Source: CAYNRA01 sp046293395 (GTDB lineage Bacteria; Bacteroidota; Bacteroidia; Cytophagales; Spirosomataceae). From it: a DNA stretch of 64,000 nucleotides. Where the stretch lies: contig JBKBOU010000001.1 of NCBI GenBank assembly GCA_046293395.1, forward strand, positions 1,364,001 through 1,428,000. Reading direction: 5' to 3'. Below, in pieces: positions 52,402-60,855 of this stretch. A program made the position numbers and the translations under genes. The first letter of the stretch is position 1. Each line of letters begins with the position of its first letter. Under the pieces are notes generated by a model. It was not told the origin of the DNA and made no database searches. It saw only the letters and a program-made list of their open reading frames with translations.

Positions 52402-52409
52402 TATCTTTG
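52402..52409 (+). promoter_or_regulatory. -7 element for coaD
   Basis: TATCTTTG, a perfect TAnnTTTG, 26 bases before the coaD ATG; divergent from the ROK operon promoter. Confidence 0.55.
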
Positions 52410-52434
52410 TTTCTCTCATTAACCAGAAAAAACA

Positions 52435-52902
52435 ATGGCAAAACGGGTCGCTTTTTTTCCTGGGTCTTTTGACCCATTCACCAACGGACATGCGGATATT
52501 GTGCAACGTGGTTTGAAACTATTCGACGAAATCGTCATTGGGATTGGTACAAATTCAGCGAAAAAAAGATATTTTGACCTTGCCTTCATTGAAAAATCCA
52601 TTCGTGTTACTTTTCAAGACGAAGCACGTGTCCGGATTGTCTATTACGATAATCTGACGGCACAAGTGGCGACAGAACAAGGAGCACAATTTATTCTGAG
52701 AGGATTACGAAATACAACCGATTTTGAATACGAAAACACGATTTCGCAGGTAAATAGAAAGTTAGCCTCTGGGCTTGAAACCGTTTTTCTAATTACCTCA
52801 CCAGAGTACGCGCCCATTAGTTCTACCATTGTTCGTGAACTGCATAAATATGGGGCAGATATTTCGCCTTATTTGCCTTTTTCAGCTGAAATAATCCCTT
52901 AA
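52435..52902 (+). CDS. coaD: Phosphopantetheine adenylyltransferase
   Basis: Coenzyme A enzyme of 155 residues joining ATP and 4'-phosphopantetheine. The nucleotidyltransferase motif is FPGSFDPFTNGHADI near the start; GLRNTTDFEYE and the late PISSTIVRELHKYG are the family-specific strings. Full length with all motifs. Its stop codon overlaps the stop of the convergent NUDIX gene by four bases. Confidence 0.96.
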   Translation: MAKRVAFFPGSFDPFTNGHADIVQRGLKLFDEIVIGIGTNSAKKRYFDLAFIEKSIRVTFQDEARVRIVYYDNLTAQVATEQGAQFILRGLRNTTDFEYENTISQVNRKLASGLETVFLITSPEYAPISSTIVRELHKYGADISPYLPFSAEIIP

Positions 52903-53573
52903 AGGTCTAGCTTTTGCGTCTCTTGCCAAACAAACTGTATAGAGGAATAGGTATCTTGGAATAACGAAAGTATATCCGCAGCAGCTACCCATTCCACTTT
53001 TTCAATGTTTTCATCGAGTTGTGGGGTCATCTTTTTGTCATCAAGAGCTTGCATGGCATACCATTTTGTCTTTTTCAATGTCGGTTTTCCTTTGTAAGTA
53101 TATGTATGCCAAGTAGTTGTGATTTTACTTTGGAGTGCAGCCAATACACCACATTCTTCTTGTACTTCTCGGACGGCAGCCTGTTTCATTTTTTCACCTT
53201 TATCTCGTTTTCCTTTGGGTAAATCCCATTTGCCCAGTCGGTGAATTACAAGAATATCCGTTTCTTTAAACACAACACCTCCCGCTGCATCAATCACTGA
53301 AAAATAGCGTTTTAACTCTTTTTTTACTTGTTTTTTTTCTTCTTTTCCGGGAATAATATACGTGAGCTTGGTGAAGTGAATGGGTTGTTCTTTTTTAAAA
53401 AACTGGATTAACAAACGGCCAAAAACGTGCGGTGAAACCCCACGAAGGATGATTTCTCCTCTCCATGCTTGTACGTCGGAAAGAGAGGAAATAGCCGCGT
53501 GCGTAGAAGTAGAAGCTGTAACTTCATCCGCAGTCTGAATACAAAAGAGAACGTCGTGAATAAATAAATTCAT
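52899..53573 (-). CDS. NUDIX hydrolase
   Basis: Protein of 224 residues. The first 70 residues (MNLFIHDVLF to LIQFFKKEQ) are a small extra domain seen in Bacteroidota NUDIX proteins. The Nudix box is GKRDKGEKMKQAAVREVQEECG (G-x5-E-x7-REUxEExG) near residue 120, preceded by KWDLPKG. It hydrolyses a nucleoside diphosphate derivative, unidentified. The ORF can be extended to TTG 53633, but ATG 53573 gives the usual start. Convergent with coaD. Confidence 0.85.
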   Translation of the reverse strand: MNLFIHDVLFCIQTADEVTASTSTHAAISSLSDVQAWRGEIILRGVSPHVFGRLLIQFFKKEQPIHFTKLTYIIPGKEEKKQVKKELKRYFSVIDAAGGVVFKETDILVIHRLGKWDLPKGKRDKGEKMKQAAVREVQEECGVLAALQSKITTTWHTYTYKGKPTLKKTKWYAMQALDDKKMTPQLDENIEKVEWVAAADILSLFQDTYSSIQFVWQETQKLDL

Positions 53574-53736
53574 GCAAAATGAAAGATAAATGAATGGCTG
53601 CAAAGTTCGGTAAAAAAAGAGGAGGAAATACACACCAAAAAAATTATCTCTTTAAAATAGGATTTCAATTTGTAAAATGGTTTATTTTGCAAATTAAATC
53701 ATGTGTGCTAATCGTTAAATTAGCCAAAAAATCTGA

Positions 53737-55014
53737 ATGGACATTGTCATAATATTCTTATTAATTATTTTGAACGGGGTTTTTTCGATGTCTGAAATCG
53801 CACTCGTTTCATCCCGAAGGACGAAGCTAGAAATTGCCGCTAAAAATGGAGATAAACGGGCAAATGCCGCACTCCAATTATCAAATTCACCCAATCGTTT
53901 TCTCTCCACAGTCCAAATCGGCATTACGCTCATCGCCATCTTGACAGGTATTTTCTCCGGCGAACAATTTAACAGCTACGTACAACCTTTCATTGAGCAA
54001 TTTCCTACGCTCCAGCCTTACGCCAAGACAATTTCTGTCAGTATCATTACTATCATCGTTACGTATCTTTCGTTGGTCTTCGGGGAGTTAGTCCCGAAAC
54101 GTATCGGAATGGCGATGCCCGAGAAAATTGCGCAGCTCGTTGCCAAACCAATGAACATGTTGTCTAGCATTACCTCTCCCTTCATTTGGCTTTTGAGTAT
54201 TTCAAGTGATACATTGGTCAAAATCCTAGGAATCCGTGAAAACGATAGCTCCGTGACGGAAGAAGAAATCAAATCGCTTATTCAAGAAGGCGCAACAGGC
54301 GGAACAATTGAAGAAATTGAACACGAAATTGTGCAAAACGTATTTCATCTTGGCGACCGGCGTATTACGTCTTTGATGACGAGTAGCAACGAAGTGACCT
54401 TCCTGGACATGGACGACGAATTGGAGGAAAACAGGGCGAAAGTCATGGATAAAAGACATTCCATCTATCCTGTTTGTCGGGACGGCATCAATAATATGGT
54501 TGGACTACTTTATATTAAAGATGTTTTAGACCTTGGTTTAGATAATGCCCTCGCAAGTCTGGAAAGTCTGGCAAGAGAAGCGCTTTATATTCCTGAAAAT
54601 AACCATGCCTACCAAGTGCTTGAAAAATTCCAACGCGAAAAAATTCACTTTGGTGTCATTGTAGATGAATACGGAAATGTTCAAGGTGTCGTGACGATGA
54701 ACGATATTTTAGATGCCCTCGTTGGTGATATTTCTGAAAACAATGAGTTTGAATTTGAAATTACCGCACGCGAAGACGGCAGTTTCTTGATAGATGCCGC
54801 GCTTCCGTTTGATGATTTCTTGCAAGAGTTTGAAATCGAAATTCAGAACCGAAAAGAATACAGTGGATTCGATACCATGGGTGGTTTTGCCCTCGAAATC
54901 CTTAAAGAAATTCCTGATACAGGCGATAAATTTACGTGGGAAGGCTACGATTTTGAAATCGTCGATATGGATAAAAATAGAATCGATAAAATTTTAATCA
55001 AAAAACAAGAATAG
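53737..55014 (+). CDS. CNNM/CorC family membrane protein (hemolysin-like)
   Basis: Protein of 425 residues: an N-terminal DUF21/CNNM membrane domain with about four helices (2-180), two CBS domains (about 200-325, with a SIYPVCRDGINN strand and VIVDEYGNVQGVVTMNDILDALVGD split across the second), and a C-terminal CorC_HlyC domain (FDTMGGFALEILKEIPDTGD). Such proteins are linked to magnesium or cobalt efflux. The glycine/glutamate loop KRIGMAMPE is in place. Followed by a hairpin and then pyrE. Confidence 0.9.
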   Translation: MDIVIIFLLIILNGVFSMSEIALVSSRRTKLEIAAKNGDKRANAALQLSNSPNRFLSTVQIGITLIAILTGIFSGEQFNSYVQPFIEQFPTLQPYAKTISVSIITIIVTYLSLVFGELVPKRIGMAMPEKIAQLVAKPMNMLSSITSPFIWLLSISSDTLVKILGIRENDSSVTEEEIKSLIQEGATGGTIEEIEHEIVQNVFHLGDRRITSLMTSSNEVTFLDMDDELEENRAKVMDKRHSIYPVCRDGINNMVGLLYIKDVLDLGLDNALASLESLAREALYIPENNHAYQVLEKFQREKIHFGVIVDEYGNVQGVVTMNDILDALVGDISENNEFEFEITAREDGSFLIDAALPFDDFLQEFEIEIQNRKEYSGFDTMGGFALEILKEIPDTGDKFTWEGYDFEIVDMDKNRIDKILIKKQE

Positions 55015-55037
55015 GAAGCTCAAAAGGCTTCCTTTTT
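55013..55037 (+). terminator. Small terminator between CNNM gene and pyrE
   Basis: AGGAAGC pairs with GCTTCCT across TCAAAAG and is followed by five T. It overlaps the stop codon and ends only 8 bases before the pyrE ATG, so pyrE would need read-through or a promoter inside the CNNM gene. Confidence 0.65.
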
Positions 55038-55044
55038 ACAATTT

Positions 55045-55674
55045 ATGACTACTGCTCGCAAAATTGCTACGTATTTACTTGAAACACAGGCGGTTAAACT
55101 AAGTCCAGAAAAGCCTTTTCAATGGAGTTCTGGTTGGCTATCTCCTATTTATTGCGATAACCGGATTACCTTATCTGATCCTGCTGCCCGCACATTTATC
55201 AAAAAAGCATTGGCAAAAGTGATTCAAAAACAGTTTCCGGAAGCGACTGCCGTAGCCGGCGTTGCCACAGCGGGTATTCCGCAAGGTGCTTTGGTGGCAG
55301 ATGCGCTCCAGTTGCCATTCGCGTATGTTCGTCCGAAACCCAAAGAACACGGCATGGGAAATCAGATTGAAGGAAGAATTGCTCCAGGTCAGAAAGTAGT
55401 AGTTATCGAAGATTTGATTTCCACGGGTGGTAGTTCCCTGAAAAGCGTGGAGGCACTTCGGGCTGCGGGCGTAGAAGTTGTCGGGATGGTTGCCATCTTT
55501 ACCTACGGATTTCAAATTGCGGATGCTAATTTCGAGAATGCAGGTGTGCCATTGGTGACATTGAGCGAATACAAATACTTAATTGATGAAGCCGTTAAAC
55601 AAAATTATATTCCTGCAACAACTGTAGATTCCTTGAAAAAGTGGAGGAGAAATCCAGAAAAGTGGGGTAGATAA
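55045..55674 (+). CDS. pyrE: Orotate phosphoribosyltransferase
   Basis: Pyrimidine-synthesis enzyme of 209 residues converting orotate and PRPP to OMP. The PRPP motif is VVVIEDLISTGGSS; the flexible loop is VRPKPKEHGMGNQIEG, and FQWSSGWLSPIYCDNR is the orotate-binding N-terminal segment. All are intact. Other pyr genes are not in the window, apart from the salvage gene upp. It ends in a clear terminator. Confidence 0.96.
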   Translation: MTTARKIATYLLETQAVKLSPEKPFQWSSGWLSPIYCDNRITLSDPAARTFIKKALAKVIQKQFPEATAVAGVATAGIPQGALVADALQLPFAYVRPKPKEHGMGNQIEGRIAPGQKVVVIEDLISTGGSSLKSVEALRAAGVEVVGMVAIFTYGFQIADANFENAGVPLVTLSEYKYLIDEAVKQNYIPATTVDSLKKWRRNPEKWGR

Positions 55675-55695
55675 GTCAAACGCATAAAAAGGAAG

Positions 55696-55747
55696 GTCTG
55701 GTTCAAGAAACGTATAGTATTTATGTTTTTTGAACCAGACTTTTTTT
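55696..55747 (+). terminator. Terminator after pyrE
   Basis: GTCTGGTTCAA (55696-55706) pairs with TTGAACCAGAC (55730-55740) around a 23-base loop and is followed by seven T. Confidence 0.85.
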
Positions 55748-55776
55748 GGTTTCATGTTGTGCCGATGATTGAAATG

Positions 55777-57000
55777 TTAAATACCCATTTCAATTTGAAA
55801 ACGGACATACCAAGCCGTTTTTGGTGCTGCGTTGAGGAATTGATACTGGTCGAAATTGATTTCAGACTGAATTTTGAAAGCATGTTCCCAATAATATTTA
55901 GTCAGCCCAAGTGTCCATTGTTGTTGTTTAGGTGTGGCTGCACGAATTTCCTCAGTCGGTATTAAGTAACTGTACCGGGCAATAAGTTCGTAATTGGAAG
56001 GAAAATGATAACTAGGTTGTAAGTCAAACCCTTGACCAGTATAGACAAAACTAGATTTGCCATCTGCTGTTGGAATCCAGGCAGACTGGCGACCTGTTTG
56101 TCTGTTCATGTAAGCAGCTTGCCAAGCAAAACCTTTGTATTTGAGCATCATGTCTGCCAAGAATGATTGAATATTTCGGCGTTCAGCAAGCAACTCACCC
56201 AAAACGCCTTGTGATTTTCTTGCTTTGTGATTGTAATGATATGCAGCTGATACGAGTAATTTCGGGTTTGTTTCATAGACCAAATCACCTTCGAAAAAAG
56301 TACCATTTGCTGTGAATGCACCTAGCGGAAAGACTTCTATTTTACCTGTGTAGGCAAGTCCGTCATCGGGGCTTTCCGTATAATTTCTACCTTCACCTGT
56401 TGTGATGGCTGTTTTTAGCGCGTACGAAAACACATCAGGTTGTTCTTGTTGGAAATAAACTTGAACGCCAAAATCACGGTCAATATTGAACCGCGCATTG
56501 TTAATAGTACGGTCAGATAATTGAAGCGCTCCACTTGAATTGATGCGTTGGCGATTTCCAGGAATTTTCGTTTGTCCGAAAACGATATTCCACTGGTCGT
56601 TGGGGCGATAGATAAAAGCCGCATCGCGAATGACGTTCAGGTTACTACCCTCTTCAATTGTTCCGACATCTCCGGGGGCGAAAGAAAGCTGAATGACATA
56701 TAAGAATTGAGGACTTCCGACGAATCCATCAAAACGAAGACGCAGACGTCGGATTTGAGCATCAACGGCATTTTCGCCTGCCGTATTCCGAACAAAACTT
56801 GCTCGGTTTTGCATTCGGAAACGAATATTGAATTGAAAAAGACTATCTGGCGAAGTAAGTCCCACACCCTTTCCGAAATTATAGTAAGGAAGAGGGGATA
56901 GTTTTACGTCGTTTGTAGGAGCAGTGGATTGCGCCCACCCACCCCAATGGAAAAATGAAAACAAGAGAACTTTCCATTTTATATATTTCGTGGGCATCAT
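55777..57000 (-). CDS. Porin of the phosphate-selective O/P type
   Basis: Outer-membrane barrel of 407 residues; signal peptide ends at GWAQ. The mature protein is built of alternating strands with aromatic girdle residues (FNIRFRMQNRASFVRN, RRLRLRFDGFVGSPQFLYVIQ, WNIVFGQTKIPGNRQRINSSG). The FGQTKIP/RQR loop region and SDRTINN string match OprO/OprP-type porins. It may let anions or phosphate through; specificity cannot be read. A good promoter precedes it. Leftward and monocistronic. Confidence 0.88.
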   Translation of the reverse strand: MMPTKYIKWKVLLFSFFHWGGWAQSTAPTNDVKLSPLPYYNFGKGVGLTSPDSLFQFNIRFRMQNRASFVRNTAGENAVDAQIRRLRLRFDGFVGSPQFLYVIQLSFAPGDVGTIEEGSNLNVIRDAAFIYRPNDQWNIVFGQTKIPGNRQRINSSGALQLSDRTINNARFNIDRDFGVQVYFQQEQPDVFSYALKTAITTGEGRNYTESPDDGLAYTGKIEVFPLGAFTANGTFFEGDLVYETNPKLLVSAAYHYNHKARKSQGVLGELLAERRNIQSFLADMMLKYKGFAWQAAYMNRQTGRQSAWIPTADGKSSFVYTGQGFDLQPSYHFPSNYELIARYSYLIPTEEIRAATPKQQQWTLGLTKYYWEHAFKIQSEINFDQYQFLNAAPKTAWYVRFQIEMGI

Positions 57001-57010
57001 CTTTTTGTTA

Positions 57011-57042
57011 CAAAGTTATTGGTTTGCTGTTTAGTTCGCAAA
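57011..57042 (-). promoter_or_regulatory. Porin promoter
   Basis: On the minus strand, TTTG (57039-57042), exactly 20 bases, then TAACTTTG (57011-57018), a perfect TAnnTTTG. Only 11 bases separate it from the start codon, giving an almost leaderless message. Confidence 0.7.
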
Positions 57043-57047
57043 CAGAC

Positions 57048-57318
57048 TTTTCCACCTAACTTGTGTGTCTAGCGAGTATGTTTTTATCCCGTTCGAAACT
57101 TGTTGAACCTTGTGAAATCATACTCAGAATGTGCCGTTATAAACATCGTTTTCCACCTAAATTGTGTACCTAGTAGTACGTTTTTATCCCGTTAGGGATT
57201 AAATCTTGGTAAAAGCCGGATACAAACCCGATTACTCGCCCCATTCGGGACGTAATGTATTTCTTTATACTCGTTTCTCCATCCATATTGTGTGCCTAAC
57301 GGTACATTTCATCCCGTT
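57048..57318. repeat. Three diverged copies of a 45-base repeat
   Basis: Units at 57048-57093, 57149-57193 and 57274-57318 share the frame TTTTCCACCTAA, then TTGTGT and CCTAG, then GTACG and TTTTTATCCCGTT. Distances between units are 101 and 125 bases. The second unit continues as ATCCCGTTAGGGAT, a palindrome. Similarity between units is about 65-80 percent by eye. They look like dispersed intergenic repeats of REP type rather than a CRISPR array, as spacing and sequence both vary. Confidence 0.6.
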
Positions 57319-57337
57319 ATGCCTTACATGTACCTGC

Positions 57338-57366
57338 TTGGTTTTTCAAAAAAATAGGTAGCTTTG
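57338..57366 (+). promoter_or_regulatory. DUF2911 gene promoter
   Basis: TTG (57338-57340), an 18-base gap and TAGCTTTG (57359-57366), a perfect TAnnTTTG, 46 bases before the ATG at 57412. A longer frame starts inside it and is therefore false. Confidence 0.65.
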
Positions 57367-57411
57367 TGTTTTCAATTTAATGTTACAACACATAAAAAAA
57401 CCCAAACAAAA

Positions 57412-58242
57412 ATGAAAAAAGTAATCATTGCTGCCTTGCTATTGGCGTCTTCTACTGTTTCAATGGCTCAGGGAATCAAGATGCCGGCTCCGAGCCCTAC
57501 ACAGACAATCAAACAAGATTTTGCACTTTCATCTATTGAGGTGGCGTATTCACGTCCTGCTATGAAAGGAAGAGTTATTTTTGGTGATTTGGTTCCTTTC
57601 GGTAAAGTATGGAGAACGGGGGCAAATAGTGCAACGAAAGTCACTTTTGGCGAAGACGTGACCATCGGTGGTGTGGCTGTAAAAGCCGGAAGTTATGCTT
57701 TGTATTCTATTCCAGATAAAAATGAGTGGGAAATCATCTTGAACAAAGGCACACAAAATTGGGGTTCTTCGGGATATGCGACTTCAGACGATGTTGCCCG
57801 TTTTAAAGTAAAAACCAAAGCTTTGGCACAAGCAGTTGAGTCTTTTACGATTCAAATCGCGGATGTCGTATCGAACCAGGCAGCTATCGAAATTATGTGG
57901 GAAAAAACGGCGGTGAGCATTCCTGTTGTAGCAGACATTGATACAAAAATCATGGCACAAATAAATACAGCCATGAATGTGGACAGCCGTCCGTACTTCC
58001 AAGCTGCTTCGTACTATTTTGAGGCTGGTAAAGATATCAATAAAGCGAAAGAGTGGATTGTAAAAGCGGTAGAAGCACAGCCTAAAGCGTATTGGATAGT
58101 ATATCTTCAAGCGCGTATTTTAGCAAAAGCTGGAGACAAAGCGGGTGCAAAAGCAGCTTCAACACAGTCAATGAATCTTGCGAAAGAAGCCGGAAACGAA
58201 GATTATGTGGCGTTGAATCAAAAATTGATGGCTACGTTGTAA
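57412..58242 (+). CDS. DUF2911 protein
   Basis: Exported protein of 276 residues; signal peptide ends at VSMAQ. DUF2911 covers about 30-165: SSIEVAYSRPAMKGRVIFG, VWRTGANSATKVTF and AGSYALYSIPDKNEWEIILN are highly typical. The last 100 residues are helical and may form TPR-like pairs (YYFEAGKDINKAKEWIVKA, ARILAKAGDKAGAKAAS). Such proteins are common in Bacteroidota, with no known reaction. It ends in a very strong terminator and is convergent with the S10 peptidase gene. Confidence 0.88.
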   Translation: MKKVIIAALLLASSTVSMAQGIKMPAPSPTQTIKQDFALSSIEVAYSRPAMKGRVIFGDLVPFGKVWRTGANSATKVTFGEDVTIGGVAVKAGSYALYSIPDKNEWEIILNKGTQNWGSSGYATSDDVARFKVKTKALAQAVESFTIQIADVVSNQAAIEIMWEKTAVSIPVVADIDTKIMAQINTAMNVDSRPYFQAASYYFEAGKDINKAKEWIVKAVEAQPKAYWIVYLQARILAKAGDKAGAKAASTQSMNLAKEAGNEDYVALNQKLMATL

Positions 58243-58251
58243 TCGTACTCC

Positions 58252-58291
58252 AAACAAAGAGCCCCCGGTTTAAACCAGGGGCTCTTTGTTT
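58252..58291. terminator. Strong bidirectional terminator with CCCTGGTTTAA-like core
   Basis: A perfect 14-base stem, AAACAAAGAGCCCC against GGGGCTCTTTGTTT. The loop contains the self-complementary GGTTTAAACC. It is related in sequence to the sites near 4541 and 49058. Confidence 0.9.
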
Positions 58292-58323
58292 AAAGCAAGG
58301 GATTTCGTAAAAAATACAGATTA

Positions 58324-59877
58324 TCAATATTTCGCCGGCGTCCCGAAAGCAGGAAGACTCTTTTTGATAAATTTACGTAAATCTTCATTCGATTTTTGCA
58401 AATCCTCGCGACGCAAGTACATCATGTGCCCTGACTTATACCCATCCCACGACATTCTATCTTGGAATTTCCCCGCAGGATCTATCTGCCACATATTATA
58501 CTTTGCATTGAAATAATCACAAGCACCATCGTAATAACCTGACTGCACCAATACGTGTAGATATGGGTTTTCAGCCATTGCCAAACCAAGACTCACGCCT
58601 GTTTTATCGTTTGATCTATCCCACGGATGAACCGGTCCAAACATATTGTACTTCAAATCCGTCTTGAATTTCAGTTCCTCTCTCAAATACATATTGATTG
58701 GTGGCGTAAACGAATGCAACCAAGATGTTAGTTCAGCGTTGTAATCAGGTGCTTCACCGGCATCTTTGACATCAATACCAAGATAACGGGAATCAAGACG
58801 ACCAATGGTAAAACCTTTGTCGCGGAGCAATTCTTTCCAGAATAAATTCAAGGAAATAGATAAATTATTTTGCAAAATAACTTGCTCAGACAGACCAGAA
58901 TAATAGGCCATTTTGGTTGCAATTGCTTTGCGGTCAGTTGCAGAAAGTGACCCACCTTTAGACAAGGCAGGAAGCAATTCATTGACAGTAAAACTTTCTA
59001 CTTCAGGTAACATGTCTTCCAATGTTTTTCCTTGCAAAGCAGCCGGAAGTACCTTGTGGTGCCATGCTGTTGCGGCAAAATAAGGCAAACGAAGCGCCGC
59101 AGCAGATACTTCATCGCGTTTGATTCCCAAATCTGTTGGGGACACCAAAACGACTCCGTTCAAGTACATCCAATGTGAATTTTGTAGCTCAAGTGCTAGA
59201 CCTGAAACACGTGTCGTACCGTAACTTTCGCCGATTAGATATTTGGGAGATGCCCAACGGTTCATGCGTGTCACGAAGGTATCCACCCAGTTCGCTAAGT
59301 ATTTGATGTCTGCATTGATACCAAAAAACATGGATTTGGGTGCATCTTTTTTTACAATCCGTGAAAAACCAGTGTTCACAGGATCTACAAAAACGATGTC
59401 AGCTTCATCTAAAATAGAGTACGGGTTGTCTGCCATTCCGTACGGTTGGATAGGATAGCCTTCGTCGTCAATTTTTAAAATTCTTGGACCAGTGTAAGCG
59501 ATATGCATCCAGACAGACGCCGAACCAGGCCCACCATTGAAAGAGATAATAAGTGGTCTTTCTGCTCTATTTTTTACGTCAGAACGTTCGTAATACGTAA
59601 AAAAAACACCCGCCACGACATTCCCTTCTTCGTCCCAAACAGGCATCGTACCCGTTACGGTTTTATAGGGCACTTTTTGTCCTTTGATGGTTACTTCGCC
59701 CGTAGAGATTTGCTGCATATCGGGGTTCAAAGAAAGAGGTTGGGCAGAAGTCGTTTCCTTCTTTTTTTCCACTTCCATAATGACCTCTTTCTCAACCACT
59801 TTCTGTTGTTTTTGCTGAGCTGTTGCCGTCCAGATTGTACAAGAGGCAGCCAAAAGCAAGAGTACTTTTTTGTTCAT
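58324..59877 (-). CDS. S10 family serine carboxypeptidase
   Basis: Exported peptidase of 517 residues; signal peptide ends at ATAQ. The first part has FNGGPGSASVWMH, which forms the oxyanion hole. The catalytic triad is Ser218 in GESYG, Asp450 in GYYDGAC and His484 in GYKSGHMMY. It should remove C-terminal amino acids in the periplasm or outside. After the signal peptide comes a short Lys/Glu/Gln-rich stretch (KQQKVVEKEVIMEVEKKKE), which may be a linker. Monocistronic, leftward. Confidence 0.92.
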   Translation of the reverse strand: MNKKVLLLLAASCTIWTATAQQKQQKVVEKEVIMEVEKKKETTSAQPLSLNPDMQQISTGEVTIKGQKVPYKTVTGTMPVWDEEGNVVAGVFFTYYERSDVKNRAERPLIISFNGGPGSASVWMHIAYTGPRILKIDDEGYPIQPYGMADNPYSILDEADIVFVDPVNTGFSRIVKKDAPKSMFFGINADIKYLANWVDTFVTRMNRWASPKYLIGESYGTTRVSGLALELQNSHWMYLNGVVLVSPTDLGIKRDEVSAAALRLPYFAATAWHHKVLPAALQGKTLEDMLPEVESFTVNELLPALSKGGSLSATDRKAIATKMAYYSGLSEQVILQNNLSISLNLFWKELLRDKGFTIGRLDSRYLGIDVKDAGEAPDYNAELTSWLHSFTPPINMYLREELKFKTDLKYNMFGPVHPWDRSNDKTGVSLGLAMAENPYLHVLVQSGYYDGACDYFNAKYNMWQIDPAGKFQDRMSWDGYKSGHMMYLRREDLQKSNEDLRKFIKKSLPAFGTPAKY

Positions 59878-60016
59878 AGTTTAGATATTTCAGGTGAATG
59901 AATCCAATTTGCAAGATAGCTAATTTTGCTATTTATCTGAATCATTCTCCGTCATTCATCGATTTAACCCACTTATTTACCCATAAAATCGGGATGAATT
60001 AGAGACTATACAAAAA

Positions 60017-60048
60017 AGCTTCCAAACGGAATAAACCAGTTGGAAGCT
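60017..60048 (-). terminator. Terminator after the peroxiredoxin gene
   Basis: AGCTTCCAA pairs with TTGGAAGCT around 14 bases. On the minus strand it is followed by six T. Confidence 0.8.
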
Positions 60049-60066
60049 AGAAAATGAAGGGTATAT

Positions 60067-60702
60067 TTATTTATTGGGTTGTGGGGTGTAGCGAAGATAA
60101 GGCTTCACTTCGTCAATTCCTTTGGGGAATTTTTTCATTGCGTCTTCCGTAGAAACAGCGGGAACGACAATCACTTTGTCGCCATCTTGCCAGTCAGCAG
60201 GTGTGGCTACACTATAATTGGCAGTCAGTTGTAGGGAATCAATGACGCGTAAAAGTTCGTGAAAATTACGCCCTGTAGAAGCAGGATACGTTAGCGTAAG
60301 TTTGACTTTCTTGTCTGGACCAATGATGAATACCGAACGTACAGTTGCTTTTTCCGAGGCATTTGGGTGAATCATATCATACAACGTAGCGACTTTTCTG
60401 TCTTCATCTGCGATGATGGGGAAATTCATGGTAACTCCATTGATTTCCTCGATATCGGGTACCCATTTGTTGTGTGAATCTAAATCATCCACTGAAACAG
60501 CAATGACTTTTACCCCTTTGGCTTCAAATTCACCTTTTAACAAAGCTGTTTTACCTAATTCTGTGGTACAGACGGGTGTAAAATCAGCGGGATGTGAGAA
60601 TAACATTCCCCAGCTCTCTCCTAGCCATTCGTGAAAATCAATGGTTCCTTGTGTCGTTTCTGCTGTAAAATTTGGAGCAATATCTCCGAGACGTATGGAC
60701 AT
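60067..60702 (-). CDS. 1-Cys peroxiredoxin (Prx6 type)
   Basis: Thiol peroxidase of 211 residues reducing hydrogen peroxide and lipid peroxides. The peroxidatic Cys45 lies in FTPVCTTE, with Thr and the later Arg of the active site in place. No other cysteine occurs in the protein, so it is a 1-Cys enzyme needing an external thiol. The long C-terminal arm (ATPADWQDGDKVIVVP, LRYTPQP) is typical of Prx6 proteins. Monocistronic and leftward. Confidence 0.95.
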   Translation of the reverse strand: MSIRLGDIAPNFTAETTQGTIDFHEWLGESWGMLFSHPADFTPVCTTELGKTALLKGEFEAKGVKVIAVSVDDLDSHNKWVPDIEEINGVTMNFPIIADEDRKVATLYDMIHPNASEKATVRSVFIIGPDKKVKLTLTYPASTGRNFHELLRVIDSLQLTANYSVATPADWQDGDKVIVVPAVSTEDAMKKFPKGIDEVKPYLRYTPQPNK

Positions 60703-60829
60703 AATTCAATCGTTTTAAATGAAAATACAAATAACCTATTTAATCTACAATTTTTATAGAGAAATGGTTCCTGTTTATTTCTTTCGAGTCTAAAATCATT
60801 ACTTTTTTAGAAAATTAAGCGGGATAGCT

Positions 60830-60837
60830 TATTTTTG
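60830..60837 (+). promoter_or_regulatory. -7 element for the ABC transporter operon
   Basis: TATTTTTG, a perfect TAnnTTTG, 19 bases before the ATPase gene ATG. Confidence 0.55.
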
Positions 60838-60855
60838 TAAAAACCACAGGACATC

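Larger units (their letters stand above)
57001..57411. other. Intergenic region with two promoters and three repeats
   Basis: About 410 bases between divergent genes. It holds the porin promoter at one end, the DUF2911 promoter at the other, and three diverged 45-base repeats between them, each listed separately. No open frame was convincing. Confidence 0.6.

Noticed and set aside
55013..55037. Pyrimidine-responsive attenuator before pyrE
   Set aside because: Only a single hairpin with no alternative pairing, no leader peptide and no U-rich regulatory segment; a simple terminator explains it.
57048..57318. CRISPR array
   Set aside because: Only three units, differing from one another and spaced 101 and 125 bases apart; no cas genes are nearby.
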